Part shown: piece after piece, positions 1-11,968 of the stretch
Layout of the letters: each line of letters starts with the position of its first letter
Position numbering within the stretch: position 1 is the first letter of the stretch
From: Mesodorylaimus sp. YZB2_4
Lineage: Eukaryota > Nematoda > Enoplea > Dorylaimida > Dorylaimidae
Direction: 5' to 3'
NCBI GenBank assembly: GCA_030248295.1
Contig: JASANH010000787.1
Span: 495,900 to 559,899, forward strand
Length of the DNA: 64,000 nucleotides
Made by a program: the position numbers and the translations under genes
Notes under the pieces: model-generated
Database searches by the model: none
The model's input: the letters and a program-made list of their open reading frames with translations, nothing else
Told to the model about the DNA's origin: nothing

Positions 1-2536
1 CAGATAATCCTAGTACCAAATATGCCCAGTTTATCTATTAAATTCTGGTGGCTACAAGAAATCGTGCTTCTTGGATTTGAATGTAGGCTGGCAGGTTTAG
101 CTGGGGTATGTGAAACCCTCATCAAGATCTGTTTAGTAGTCAAGGAGCAAGGAAAAGTACCGTGGCAATTCCAAGAAATCAACAAAAACTACACTATAAA
201 AGCGAAAAGTAACGCCAAACATCTCAGTTCCGTACTCACCCCCAAAGTAGAGTCCTTTGCGATCACTGGCGAAGAATGCAGTGATTGTGAAACAAGCAAA
301 TATAATCTCGGCACTGAAGAATGTTGTGGACACAACCGATGGGTGTACGTGAAGTACACTAACCATGAACTGTCCACTGGTCACTCCTGAAACAATATCG
401 AGTATGCCATCTGCTCTCATGAATTGTAGTAGATAAACTTGAAAGGACAAAAATGCAATATTTAAAATGTATACTGAATATTAGCGAAATATGCTGGAAT
501 GTATAAATAGTACACACCTACAGTAGGTACGCATAAATAATTCAAAAGACAAGCCGAAAAGTTCAACCCCTGAACTTTAACAGATAGGTCATTTCATGTC
601 ATGTCGCTAATGGAAAGAACAGTCTTGTGACCCTTTCACTACAAGTTCAGCTTACCAGCTAAAAATGAAAATCCAGTCAAATAAGCCAGTCGGCGTTTTT
701 CATTTGAGTCATTTTTCGGGGTCATGTAAAGAATAAGTAAAAATAACATGGCGCCAAATATGCAGAAAATATTCATCTAGAATAAAATAAATTTTTACAT
801 GTCACAAACTGGTTTCCAGTATCTAAAAAGCACTTATGTGAAACGCATATTTATGTACGTAGGCTGTGCGACACCTTTCCCCACCGCGTGTGTTTTACAC
901 ACATATACAACGAAACAATACACAATGCTGAGTTCCTGCGTCAAACTTTGCGTCAAACTTTGATCGCAGCGTATGATGTTTACGCGCCCATAAAACAGTC
1001 AGTGCTAAGAAGTGACCGTGAATGGATATGCGTATATGTATATAAATTTACATGATTATGTATATCACGCGTGCGTAACGGAGCAGCTCATTTGAGGGTC
1101 ATTTTTTGGGGCTGATCCTCTCAATAGGACTAAAGTTACCAACTGCATTCAATAAAAACCTCGCAAATTGCCTCTCAACAACTCCCACACCACTCTAAGA
1201 CCCCACTGGTCACTATCAGCACAGCAGAACAAGGAGAGGGGACAAAGTACAGTATATCCAAAACGAAGCCCCCCATGGGCGGGGTCCAGGGAGGGGTCTT
1301 ATTCGAGGGGCATAATCGACAGTTTACGTAAGTTCAAGCTGCAAGCCAGTGACCTACACCCGTACTAATCTGCGTGCATTACGAGTATATACCCGGATGT
1401 ATACTGTACATATGAAACACCTACGACACAGAACATGCAACGCAAATGCTGCTAGTTCCAGTGCAAGGGGCCCGTGTCTGACTGAGGCTCACATCTGGCC
1501 ACGGATGGAATGCAAGCAAATGAGAAAGCATTACCGAGCATATGAAATAGGAAATCACCTACGTCTACAGTACAAAGGGTGAAGAATAAGTTTGGTTTTC
1601 GCCGTGTCAGACTGGACATACAAATCTGATATTTACCTGCACTATTTGCTACGGTCCTTCTGCCAAACTCTCGATGTTTCTAATCGTAAGTGTGCTTATA
1701 CGCGCCCAGACAGGAAATTAGTGGTGGTTCGTTTTCGTGCATGACTGATACCTGTTTCATGGTCACGCAAGATATCGAAATGCCAAAATATGCTTACTCT
1801 CAACGCATCCGTCACCATATGCACACCAGAGCCCAGCGCCGCCGTCAGCAAGGTCAGAGTTAGACATCCATAGAGCTTCCTCAGCTGCGCTTGCATTCTC
1901 GGTTCCCTGAAAAATCAAAGCTGACAATTGCAAAAGAAATCAAGAAAATTGCAAACAGCCGTTTTCCCATTTGATAAAATACCAAATATCATTTTCTGCA
2001 AAAACAACCTGAAAACCGTTGCATTTGCACTAGCTGACTACTACATAAGGCCTGGCCGGGAATCGAACCCACAAATGACTCACGATTGCTCTGGATTTGC
2101 AATTCACGGGTGAAAAAGTTTTAGCCTTCAGTTGGTCCAACTCTTGGGTCCACAGACCCAACGTATCTTATAGCACAGGGGTAAATGATGATTTGCTTCT
2201 TCAAAAAAACTACGAAGATTTTGCGCGAATCATGTGAATTCACAGGGCATACAATGCGTGCTGCAAATTAGGATTCGCAAAATTTTTTCAACATCTTTTG
2301 TAGCACAATGCCAGCCAGCATGCATCGACTACTCAAATAACAATAAAGAAATCTAGAACAGCAGATAAATCAATCCTGATCAAAAAATGTCAAGTCCAGA
2401 AAGGTTTTTACCAATCCTAGCGGCATACATTTTTTAAAAATACAATCCAAAATTTGCAAAATACTTACAAAATCTCATCGAAACTTTCCAAAAATCTTTC
2501 CATGCCGCTCAAACTCGTGGTTGTCGTGTCCCCCAT
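1..2536 (-). CDS. TMBIM6: Bax inhibitor-1 / TMBIM6-like membrane protein, 5' part
   Basis: Multi-exon gene running off the left edge. Exons by matching splice phase: 2536-2469 (ATG; begins MGDTTTTSLSGMERF), 1906-1798, 776-656, 386-240, and the first 9 bases of a fifth exon at 9-1. About 151 codons are visible, against roughly 240 for the family. Diagnostic stretches are LRKLYGCLTLTLLTAALG, RRLAYLTGFSFLAG, VHPSVVSTTFF and FACFTITAFF...GLYFGG, which follow the order and spacing of BI-1 transmembrane segments 1-4. Family knowledge: BI-1 is an ER multispanning protein affecting ER calcium leak and suppressing stress-induced death. The C-terminal transmembrane segments lie outside the window. All internal junctions are GT-AG and keep frame, so the gene looks functional. 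Upstream on the same strand lies an unrecognised exon. Confidence 0.88.
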
Positions 2537-3108
2537 TATTCGCTCTTTATTGGGCAGCGAGCAATTTTCTAATCCAGTTCCGTAACACGACCTTGCTCCT
2601 TCGAGATCGACTTGATTCCGGGTCGAGATTCTGGTCTTTAGTTCAGCTTTTGCGTCGCTTTCTTCGACAAGTTAGCTAAAATACTCAGAGCCTAGCTGAG
2701 CGTGGCTCGTACAATTTCCATATAAAAGAAGGCGATGGAAATTCCCCAATGTACAATCATCTCCTCCCAGCCCGCCTCCATATTTGTATGCATAGGCATA
2801 CCCCGAGTGTCTCGTCAGAGCCCGTCTGACACCCAGATCGATACAAAGGCTTAGGTTTTTCAGTTCGTAGCGAGTAAAAACCAATCCAGTCGACAACCAG
2901 ACCGAATCAGCAGGAGGCACAGTTGCAGAGTTGGAGTAGTGAAGGTGTCGTAATATCTTTGTTAGCACTGGTTGGTGGGAGAATGGTATTTGTTCCACTT
3001 CAAGTACTCCTTTTGTTGTCAAATCGTATTTTTTCGAGTGGTCGTCTTGGTGACGGAGCAGGGGACACGATGTAATTGAGATGGGTGCGCAGAAAATGGC
3101 AGATAAGT

Positions 3109-3293
3109 TCACTGCTGATCATAGAAACAGGCCACATCATTGAGGTATATCTCGTTCTTCTGATTGGTTGCCGCTGCAGCCAAGAGCCCTTTTGAGGGGT
3201 GTTTCTTATTAAAACGATCCTTTTCGATGCTGCCTGCAATGTAACCGCTTCCACCATGAGAATGTTTCAACATGGCCATCTCTTGAACTTCAC
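3109..3293 (-). CDS. Unrecognised terminal coding exon
   Basis: A splice acceptor (cccatatcacag) at 3294 is followed by an open stretch entered in phase 1. It codes 60 residues, including GEVQEMAMLKHSHGGSGYIA and KKHPSKGLLAAAATNQK, and ends in TGA at 3111-3109. The composition looks like real protein, but I do not recognise the family. Earlier exons should lie to the right; 3.4-4.3 kb is filled with an LTR and other repeats. A possible short exon at about 4483-4430 (codes ISYPIEETDRTNQGMQ, then gtaag) ends in phase 0, so it cannot join this exon directly. No start codon or domain was found. Confidence 0.4.
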
Positions 3294-3523
3294 CTGTGAT
3301 ATGGGAAACAAGCAGGCCATAATAACACTGCAGATGCAGATGGAGTTGTCACACGCAAAGACGCTGTTTCATAAAGACATCAATTAAAGAGTGGACTGCT
3401 TGTTGGCACTTAACACCAGCACTTAGTCACCCAGTGGAAAGGTTCTATGTTTTCAAGCTATGCCCTGCGCCGCCCTCAGCAATGGGACCTGATGTCCGTT
3501 TTGTCAATTTCATGTTAGCATTC

Positions 3524-3873
3524 TGGAATCCTCGGCTCGCCCTAAGATAGACTAGGGCTGACCAGGGGATGGCTCAAGCCACAGGAACAGTCCCGCACAG
3601 TCCACGGACGATTCATGCCGAGCCTTTCTGACCCCCACCACAAGGGCCGTGCGGGCCATGATTGGGGAAGCGGGCGCACGAGTCTGCCGTCAGAAGGGTC
3701 TGACCGACCTGTGATTACAGTGTTCAGACCAGAAACTCAAGACCAGTCCTCAGCCCGATGCCTCCAAACACACCAGTTAGTCCCGTGCAGGCCTGACTTA
3801 GGGGAGGCGGAGACTTTTTCTGAACCAGTGCGCTGATAGATGCGGGAAGGCTAGTCCGCGTTTACACTATTAC
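3524..3873 (-). mobile_element. Solo LTR (diverged) of a Ty3/gypsy element
   Basis: About 350 bp that aligns along its length with the LTR at 56888-57279, in the same orientation. Shared blocks include ctcggctcgcccta, actagggctgacc, gtccacggac, ccacaagggccgtg and the closing ctattac. No internal coding region adjoins it, so it is a solo LTR or a truncated remnant. No target-site duplication could be read with confidence. Confidence 0.7.
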
Positions 3874-4290
3874 TGTCATGATACGATGAGTAAGACCGTG
3901 AGGCAGCTAGCTCTCACGGTAAGTTGCCTCTGACGGCTCCACTAGCGCCATCTCCACATGAGGGCATCCTGTGCCAGAACCAGCGTCCCAGGATGATACT
4001 GGGCGGGCATGGTGGCATGGAGTAACTGTCGCAGTACAGGACTCGCACTACCCCGGGAGACTATTTGAGGGGTATCATTCAGCCACATGAGTGCTAGAGC
4101 AACCAAGCTGGCAGGCGTCAAAGAGAATGCAGCCAACCAAACCTTCAACTGGAGCAGGTATGTCTCGCTACGATAGAGTACCTACGGCTGAAACATCAAC
4201 CCGAGGGGTTGACGTCTCCCAGCCAGGATCGATCACTCTCTCCCACTCGCCATGGCCTACCAGGCACGAGGATTGCACTAGGAGGTGAAA
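3874..4290 (+). repeat. Dispersed hairpin-containing repeat, family R1 copy A
   Basis: Shares with 17621-18060 the blocks gtcatg..atgat.ag, a GTGAG...CTCAC mini-hairpin, ctccacta.g.gc.c.tccaca, agggcatc and tcccaggatgat. It carries a hairpin at 4194-4214 (CATCAACCC-GAG-GGGTTGACG). The LTR remnant abuts its left side, apparently inserted into it. It is non-coding. Confidence 0.65.
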
Positions 4291-4871
4291 CTGAATGATC
4301 ATCTACAATGTCATTATGCTTCCATAAAATTATCCTTATCGACCAACTTCAGAGTCGTTCTCATATTTCGTCGAAGAACCATTGAATCCGATTGTGGCAA
4401 AGTCATCCACTCGCCAGACAAAGTCTTACCTGCATGCCCTGGTTCGTTCGATCCGTTTCTTCGATCGGGTAAGATATATTTCTGACAAAATAATTTTTAC
4501 ACGCATTTTATGAACACATCCTGACACCAAACCACGCAGGGTCACTCCACAAAATACTATCCACGAGTGGGCAACACATTTGTCACAAATAGATTTCCAA
4601 CAGACGAGAAAAGATCTAAAGAAGATACTGCACGCCAAAAAACCATAACTTATGAAAAAACTGCATCTTACCAATTCCAAATTCAGACCAAAAGCACAGA
4701 AAACTAAAAACCCGGCAAATGTTTCTTCATTTCTGTTTTTCTTCGCCCTTCCCCTTGTCCTCAAACAAAACTACATTCTCATGCTGGATATCATGTGCGC
4801 TTATATTATAGATTCACATTCAGAATAACCAATCCTCGCCCAGACTCCGCCACCTTGCCTTGCCACCACCC

Positions 4872-7800
4872 TTACACCTTGACCGTGAACGTGACCTTGT
4901 TCTTGGAAGTCATATTATTGGATAATCCGGCTTTGCTTCCAAACAGGACACTCGCTACCAAATTTCGATCCGGATCCAATCCATTCGATTTCCTAAGATT
5001 AGAATATCAGTGTTCAAGCAAGGATTAGAAAATTAGTTTCGCCAAGGTTTTTTTTAAATTTCTCAGACAAACATTTGATTTTTCTGCCTGATTATTTCCA
5101 TACTGTCCTAGCGAGACTAAACCAGTTTCAACTGACTTACTGCCAACTGAGGCAAACGCACCCAATCACAGTTTCCTCTGATTTGGCTCCTAAATTCCCA
5201 TTTCCCTATTATTTTGCAGGTTTTCCAGATACTTTAAGATTCCCCGACTTTTCACGCTTCTGCAGACTTATATAAATCTTGGCCGTAAAAAGAACCTTTG
5301 TTTAAAAAATCACTAGTTCCTGTAATTTGCATGTCCTGATATATTATCATCGCTATTTTATATAATACTTCAACAGAATTTTAAAAAAAGTGACTGCGGT
5401 TATTTAAAACGTGCGTAAAAGACAGGTTTTTCAGCAAGGTAAGGTAAAATTTGACCTACAGTAGAATCAAGGTCTTCGAATATAAGTTATCATTCAAAAT
5501 AATTTTATTCATTTCTCAACTACAATAATAACCTGATTATATTTTCACACAGTTGAGGAAAAACACGCGCTTGCAATCATTTTTAAATTGTTGATATTTT
5601 TTAAAACTATCCTGGATTATTTGAAAAATTCAAAACTAAAATAAAATAAAATTTCCTGAACTTACATTCTGGACGCAACTGGCAATGCATAATCGCTCTC
5701 GGCTCCTTGAAAACGACCACTCAACGTTGCATTACACATTTGATTCTGTTTACGACCACTCGGGGCCGCCGTCGATGTCAAGATTTGACATTGCATCGGA
5801 GCACCTACAGCAAACAGATATGTAAGATTCCAGATTATTTTTCAGACTACTGCATGTTCCTATGTCCCTATTCTGTGTATTTCAGCACCCAGAATATGAA
5901 AAATTATCGTTCAAAAATGAAAATTTCTTCTCCCTACTAGCACTTTACAAAGCTGAAATTGAAGACTTTGAATTCTCTGACTCACTATGCTCAACACAGA
6001 GTGTATAACCAAAGGTCACTCCTGCAATGCCTTACCATCCAGTTCTCTATTATTAAATTCCTGAACCGATCTTTCGGCGTCCGATTTTCGAATGAATATG
6101 GCCTCTCCAAATCCAGGCTCGATCAAATAAGCGTCTTTCAATGGTCCGACCGAACTAAATAATTCCTAAAAAGCACATCTACAAGTAACGAGTGACCCGA
6201 GACTGTTGCCGCAAGCATGCATCGCCTCCACCAGCATCGGCCGAACTGATCCGCCGCTCTGGGCCGGATCGGTTTAGGGGAGCTGTGGGTGTCCTTCATC
6301 GATGGGCCTTTATCAATGAAAGAAAGTCCATCACGGCAGAAAGCCCTCCCTTCCTGACTGCGGATGTCGTTAGGGAGTACATCATGCTAGAAAATAGATG
6401 AGATGAGCAGGCGCAATACAGCGTTGGGTTACGTCGATCGATCGGCCTAAGTGTGAGGCCACTAAACCCACCCAACGTTGTATTGCGCCAGCTCATCCGC
6501 AGTCAGGAGGGGAGGGGTTGGAGGATTTTGGGCGAAAACGGACTTAAGAGGGGTGAGGCTGCCGAAGAGAGGACGTCCGATTTGGGTCCCTGCCTGCACG
6601 CAACAGCTGTCAGTCTTGTGGGGAATAAATATGATCCTCCCAGATTTTGCCTTAACGTTATGCAGTTGCTGTTCTGGTAGCGTGGAGTTTTACAAATTTT
6701 AAAGAACGAACTTTATCTACAATATCCCTGTTTGTGGGGTCTTCGCTTGTAGACTTCACGTCGTAGATTGGACGGGTGGAGTATGCGGACACAAGGGAGA
6801 GAGGGTCGAAAATTCAGAAATATTGGGACGCCATTTACGGACAGTCAATTCTAGCTTCCTGCATGAAGAGATACTCCTGCCAGAAAGAGGGATATTTTGG
6901 CGGCGATTCTAATTTGCCGATCCGACCTACACAGCTTCGGTCAGTTCCCCCAAACTGGTCCAGCGTGGATCAAGTATGGGCAAGGGGGGAGGGGGTAGGA
7001 GGGGTGGCCGGCCAGGACATCGAACCCTTACTCTCGAGCCCCCCCTCAGGTCCAGCCCTGGCCTCTAAGCAAAGGCCAATTGTCCAGCCGACCTACAGTA
7101 CTGCATGTAAACAGTCATACAACTCACTCACTCGACTCGAGCCAAACCTGACCTGGCCTGACCCGTGTCACACGCAATCAGATCAGGCTTAGGCGATCTG
7201 ATCTGATCTCTACCCTCTCCCTCCTCCCTCCTCCCCCCTCTAACCCAGCCGACCTTGCCCATACTTGGCGTGGATCGGTAAGTCTTGCATCTCCTACCTT
7301 CAAATCTTCCGACGTGACCGTCTCTTTTAACTGCGTGACCAATACACGATAGCCGCTCACTGTGTTTGAACTGGTCGATGACACGGCCGAGGGCGCCGAC
7401 AAGCGATGACGTATGGAGACACGAGGCATCGATTTCTGTTTCGGTTCGATCATATCAGCGACCATAGTGCCCCCGATTGGTCGGCGTGCAGCGAACGCTG
7501 TGCCGATGGCGGAATCTTGCGATTGGGCACGCTAAAAACAACATCAGCAGATTGTTCGGAAAAAAGGAACTCGGGTCTGCAGATTCCAGTATGCAAATTG
7601 CAATTACACCACTGACAGCTATGGCATCCCCGTTATCAGCTCAGCAACAATCATACGTCTGATCGATTTGACTGACGACTGATCAGTGTGCCATCAGCCA
7701 ATCGATTCATTATTAGTCAGTTAAAGAGGCTGATATTCAGTACGCTCGTGCAACTGCTTGTGCAATCCTCGTGTCTGGTAGGACATGGCGAGTGGAAGAG

Positions 7801-9136
7801 TGATCGATACTCTCCCCTGGCTGGGAGAAGCCAACCCCTCGGGTTGATGTCTCCCAAACCCTCGATATGCCCAAGTGGAGAGGAAAACGAGGCAGCTGAA
7901 CTGAGATAATCCGGGCAGAATAGAGCCAAGAAATACTTATTGGCCTGCTAGTCATTTTAGAGCGGTGCTCAAAGAAATGCAATGGCAATCAAATGCCTGA
8001 TCGATTTGACTGAAGGTTTTTAAGTTTTTCTACGGCATTAGAAGATAGTGAGAGGCAAGAGCCGGCGTATTTACTGTATGATAACTGACGGTGGGATCGG
8101 TTTTGGCCTAGGAGGTCATTGCGACAAGAAGTCCTGTCAGTCAAGGTGGCCTGGCCGAACAGCCACGGCCAGCATATCCGTACCTGCAAGGCTGATACAA
8201 ACATTCCAAACGGCCCAACCGCACGTTTCTGATCCATTTCCATCATTTCGCTGTCGTCATCGAACTGCTCGTTGAGTGGACGACGACGTTTTAAGGGCGA
8301 AACACTGTCACTCCCGGGGGCGCTTCGTCGTTTCATGACCGCAGTGGCCCGTTCCAACGCCGACAGGTTATTCGATGCTCTTTCATTGACGATCTGAATA
8401 AATAGCAGCATGAAAACACAAAACCAAGTATGGGCACACATGTGCTCATGCTTTACACCCCCCTCCCTAATCGCTGCGATCTCCAAAACAGCATGCTGAG
8501 TTTAGTCCTGAAAAATCCAATCCAAAAAATGACCAGGAAAATTCTCAAATATGCAAATTATCCCTCGGTATCTGAACGGCCCCATCCTTGCAGAAACCAC
8601 CAATTTTTACCAGATGCTGCCAACTTTCATCTAGTCAGGCTCAACAATGAGTAAACGCCCATTATAATTTTTCCCAAAATAGAAAATAAAGTGCCCATCA
8701 ATAGAGGTCTTACCGTTCGTCTCAACCCGGCCGTACTAACACCGCTTATATTTCCACGACTTCCAAAACCGCTCAATTTGCTCGCAATGGCTTTCACTTC
8801 CGGCGGTGTCATCGTATTGTTCAAATTTGCCACAATTTTAAAATTTGGCAAAGTTTTGGCGAAATTTCCACTTCTTGCATTTCCTCCACGTTTCACTTCG
8901 GATAAAAGACGTTTTCGTCGGCTATTTGCTAATTTTGCTGATAAATCCATCGGATTATTATTAAATGACGAAGAAGGTGAATCACCTTCGGAAAATCGAC
9001 GTTGTTGCTGTTTTTGAAAACGACGTACGGCGGCTACTTTTTGTTGAACGTGTTGAGCACGACGCCGGGTTTCAATCTTTGTTCTGGCATCGAATCCACT
9101 AGCCGCAGTACGACCTCCACCACGCGATGAAAACAT
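4872..9136 (-). CDS. POLDIP3: POLDIP3/SKAR-like RRM protein (mRNA export / translation adaptor)
   Basis: Six exons join in frame: 9136-8714 (ATG), 8393-8184, 7531-7298, 6165-6036, 5804-5666, 4992-4872 (TAA), giving 418 residues; human POLDIP3 is about 420. The N-terminus is basic and Arg/Gln-rich with a FDARTKI motif, like the repeated RFDARQKI motifs of SKAR. A basic region SPLKRRRPL is a possible nuclear localisation signal. The RRM spans about 271-342: GYRVLVTQLKETVTSEDLK (exon 3), ELFSSVGPLKDAYLIEPGFG and FNNRELDG (exon 4), APMQCQIL (exon 5). The C-terminus has LDPDRNL...SVLFGSKAG...VTFTVKV, matching the conserved SKAR tail. Family role: binds the exon-junction complex and TREX factors and links S6K1 to spliced mRNA. 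All junctions are GT-AG with compatible phases. It lies 274 bp downstream of the ankyrin/SOCS gene on the same strand. Confidence 0.9.
6402..6497. repeat. 28-bp inverted repeat (hairpin) in POLDIP3 intron 3
   Basis: The arms 6402-6429 and 6470-6497 are complementary at 26 of 28 positions (core GGCGCAATAC), with a 40-bp spacer. Probably a small MITE-like or fold-back element. Confidence 0.7.
7737..7870 (-). repeat. R1 repeat copy B (inverted relative to copy A)
   Basis: The reverse complement matches 4190-4290: atcaacccgaggggttg, ctcccagccagg, atcgatcactct, cccactcgccatg, ctacca, cacgaggattgcac. It retains the hairpin CAACCC-CTC-GGGTTG at 7832-7846 on the plus strand. Lies in POLDIP3 intron 2. 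Confidence 0.65.
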
Positions 9137-9410
9137 TTTAAAAAGTTTGCAAGAATGATATTACAAACTTATTATCTATATATATATTTCAACAACAAAC
9201 TATTCCGTCTCTCGGCTCCGCCGGATCGGCGCACCTACAGTACGAATTTGATTTCTAAGTCACAACTCTTTATGACATCTGAGCACTAATACGAAACTCC
9301 GGCAGTCATCATTGTGTACATTTCATTTACATCGATTAATTGGATTGGTTCACATAAAAACAAAAATCTTCACAATAATTTACAGTGTTCGAACTTGCGA
9401 CATCATTTGC

Positions 9411-11968
9411 CTACACAAAATTTACATATTTCAATTGCTCTTTCAATTTTTCAGGCAAGGGTAATCGATCGATCAGGGGCCAAATCGATTTTCCCTGTTC
9501 ACCCAATCTGTGCCGAATTATTTGACTGCTCAGACGCAATAAACACGGGGGATTATGTAATTCGTTTCGTATCCATTCGATCAAGCCCTCATTTTGACGT
9601 AATCCAACTGGCATATGTCGATTATTGGTCATGTTATCACGATCTTTCCGATTTATATGAGCGCCGGCGTAAATCAATAATTTGAACACATCCATTTGAT
9701 TGTTTGCCAATACCCAATAAATGGCTCCTCGGCCATCGCGATCTGTCGGGTCTAGTTTACAACCATGCCTGATCAATAGTTTCGCAATTTCTGATCGTCC
9801 AAAATATTTGGTGGCCAAATATAGCGGGCATTGATTTCGACGATCACCAGCATTCAAATTGGCGCCATTTTGGACCAATAGGTCGACCAATTCCAGGCTT
9901 CGTTCTCGTGTAGCAATCCACAACGGACTCCGCATTTGAGAGTCGGCTGCATTCGGATCTGCGCCATATTTGAGAAGGATGTGAGCCAAATCGTAATTAG
10001 CCTGTCGGCAAGAAGTGACCAGCGGGGTCTCGAACTGGCCGTTGGCATCTCGCGATAGCTTATTGATGTTGGCGCCGTGCTCCAACAGCACGGCAGCTAT
10101 GGACGCGTCGCCTTGACGTACAGCCAGACTGAGGGCGGTGATTGATCTCAGACTGCTGTCAGTATTGATTGGTGAGTAGGCGCAGAGGAGACGCACCTGT
10201 AAGGAATGAGGACACTTGGAACATGGCATGTGAAAGAGCACAGAGGAGACTAGCTCATCAGCGCAAGCCTCATGCTATGTAGTCATCTGCAGGGTGTTTC
10301 ACATGCTGCATTTATCACTGCCACTCTCGCATTTCTGTCATTTTCTACCCATTATTTTTCGGCCCACAGCGCTCAAAGTTGAATCGCAATATCCTTATAG
10401 ATGTATCATCCATCCGACTCCACGGGTACTTTAGAGAGGTCAGTCTCGATTTCCAACTTTTCTTGTTAGGGTGTCTTCTATATACATGATTTATAAGCTC
10501 CTGATATTGACCCATGTCATATCAAGATCCAAATTGCTCGATCACCTTCACCAACAGGTTAGGAACAAATCGCTTTCCACTCAGCCTTCATTTGGGTTAT
10601 TCAAGGCCGTTTAACATGTGCCTAGATTCTGCTTGGTCATGGTCGACGTATGCCTTCTTATTACTGCACCACATAGCACCAAGCTTACAGTATATTTTGA
10701 GTAAGCATATTCAGCATGTCTATCTGTTTTCTATTGGAATGTACTGGCGGCACCATGCGGCAGGCGGAGGACGTGTACCTATATTCTCAAAAACACAGGT
10801 TATAGTATGTGCTGATCACAAAGACCAAATGTACGTCATGATTACAAGCACCCACACCCTGCATGTTTCTTATCAGCACAAGCCCGTAACACAAAATCAG
10901 CAGGGTTTGTCCCATCTGGATACATTTGTTAACACCTGCTTATCAGTCCTGTCTGCAGCGGTAATGATGCTCATTTTGAGAATGTCTAATGGCGTAAATC
11001 CTTAATTGTTACTTTGGGGCTTAGAGGACTCAAAGGGTCAATAAGGCAGAAAAGTACAAGTGAAGAGGACTCATTCAAATTTCGGAGGTCTGAACTAAAT
11101 GTTTCTGCACCGAAATACCTATTATCAGGTCAGCTCTCCGCAGTCAGAGCCTAATTAGGGTCGAGTCGTGTCCTAGCGGGTGAGGGCAATTGCCTCTCAC
11201 GATGGGTGCACACTTACAGGGGAGGGTTCGACTCCCTCCCGGGTGAGAAATGATTGTCGAATACATGTGTTCTTTTTTTTGGAGAGTGTTCCTTAGCCCT
11301 CGAGTGCGCCTTGTGGTGCTTGGCTAAGGATAAAGTATGATATGACAGTGGAAAGTAGGCCGTTAATCGTCACTGCTGGTTATTGTCACAGTTAGTATGA
11401 TAAGAAAAACATAAATTGTGAGAAAATCAGTTGGTGCTCCAAATTTATCTTTTGAGTTACAGTAGAGACCCATATTTCAAGGGAGGATTTTTGGTGCACT
11501 ATTCACTATACGACGATATGCCCGCATAGGCACCCCTAATCGTCATAGTGCGGGTATAATTCGATGCGATGAGTCAAATAAGCGTGCGATGCGACTCTGA
11601 GAGATATCATAGTCGATATGTCTCAAAGAGTCACATCGCATCAAAGTTACTTTAGGCCCAGTACGTACATCAGTGCCATGTCAAATTTGTCACACTGCTA
11701 CGAGCCAAGCAATTAGAGCGGTGTAATCAAATTATAATTGCGGAATTTAATTTTAAATTCAAAAAACCAGTAAATTAAGATGCAAATAACTTTTGCACGC
11801 TCTCATTCTCTCCGCAACAGATTTCCGATTGATCGAACTTACCTTTCTCAGATCCCTCAATAAAATGGCTTGATGCAGATCTTCTAATGATGGCATGATG
11901 CGGCTAATAGCCAGACACCATTCGCCCCGATCTTCCAGTTCATCCTCCACTTCTCGCAATAGAACCAT
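9411..11968 (-). CDS. Ankyrin-repeat and SOCS-box (ASB-like) protein
   Basis: Two exons: 11968-11843 (ATG start MVLLREVEDELED, 42 residues) and 10196-9411 (261 residues, TAG), joined in phase 0 across a 1.6-kb intron, giving 303 residues. An upstream GTG in frame is not taken as start because the first ATG is 11968. The junction reads AILLRDLRK|VRLLCAYSP, continuous ankyrin-type sequence. Repeats include TALSLAVRQGDASIAAVLLE, ETPLVTSCRQANYDLAHILL, RSPLWIATRERSLELVDLL, QCPLYLATKYFGRSEIAKLL and GAIYWVLANNQMDVFKLL. The C-terminus (PPCLLRLSSQIIRHRLG then IDRLPLPEKLKEQL) fits a SOCS box, which recruits Elongin B/C and Cullin-5. Inference: substrate-recognition subunit of a CRL5 ubiquitin ligase. 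The substrate is unknown. Confidence 0.87.
11165..11250 (+). repeat. tRNA-derived SINE-like sequence
   Basis: Contains a perfect TpsiC-arm form: stem GAGGG (11222-11226), loop TTCGACT, stem CCCTC (11234-11238), with B box GGTTCGACTCC. Upstream is an A-box-like tgtcctagcggg and a hairpin GTGAGGGC-AATT-GCCTCTCAC. The acceptor arms do not pair, so it is a SINE or decayed tRNA rather than a functional tRNA gene. Lies in the ankyrin/SOCS intron. Confidence 0.5.
11586..11644. repeat. Imperfect palindrome in the ankyrin/SOCS intron
   Basis: gatgcgactctgagagatatc is followed by an approximate inverted copy ending in agtcacatcgcatc. A small fold-back sequence with no coding capacity. Confidence 0.45.

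Noticed and set aside
2672..3112. 146-codon minus-strand frame as a separate gene
   Set aside because: Starts at GTG, overlaps the better-supported 3293-3109 exon in another frame, and has no domain; probably 3' untranslated sequence.
11165..11250. Functional tRNA gene
   Set aside because: Only the T-arm is well formed; the acceptor stem does not pair.
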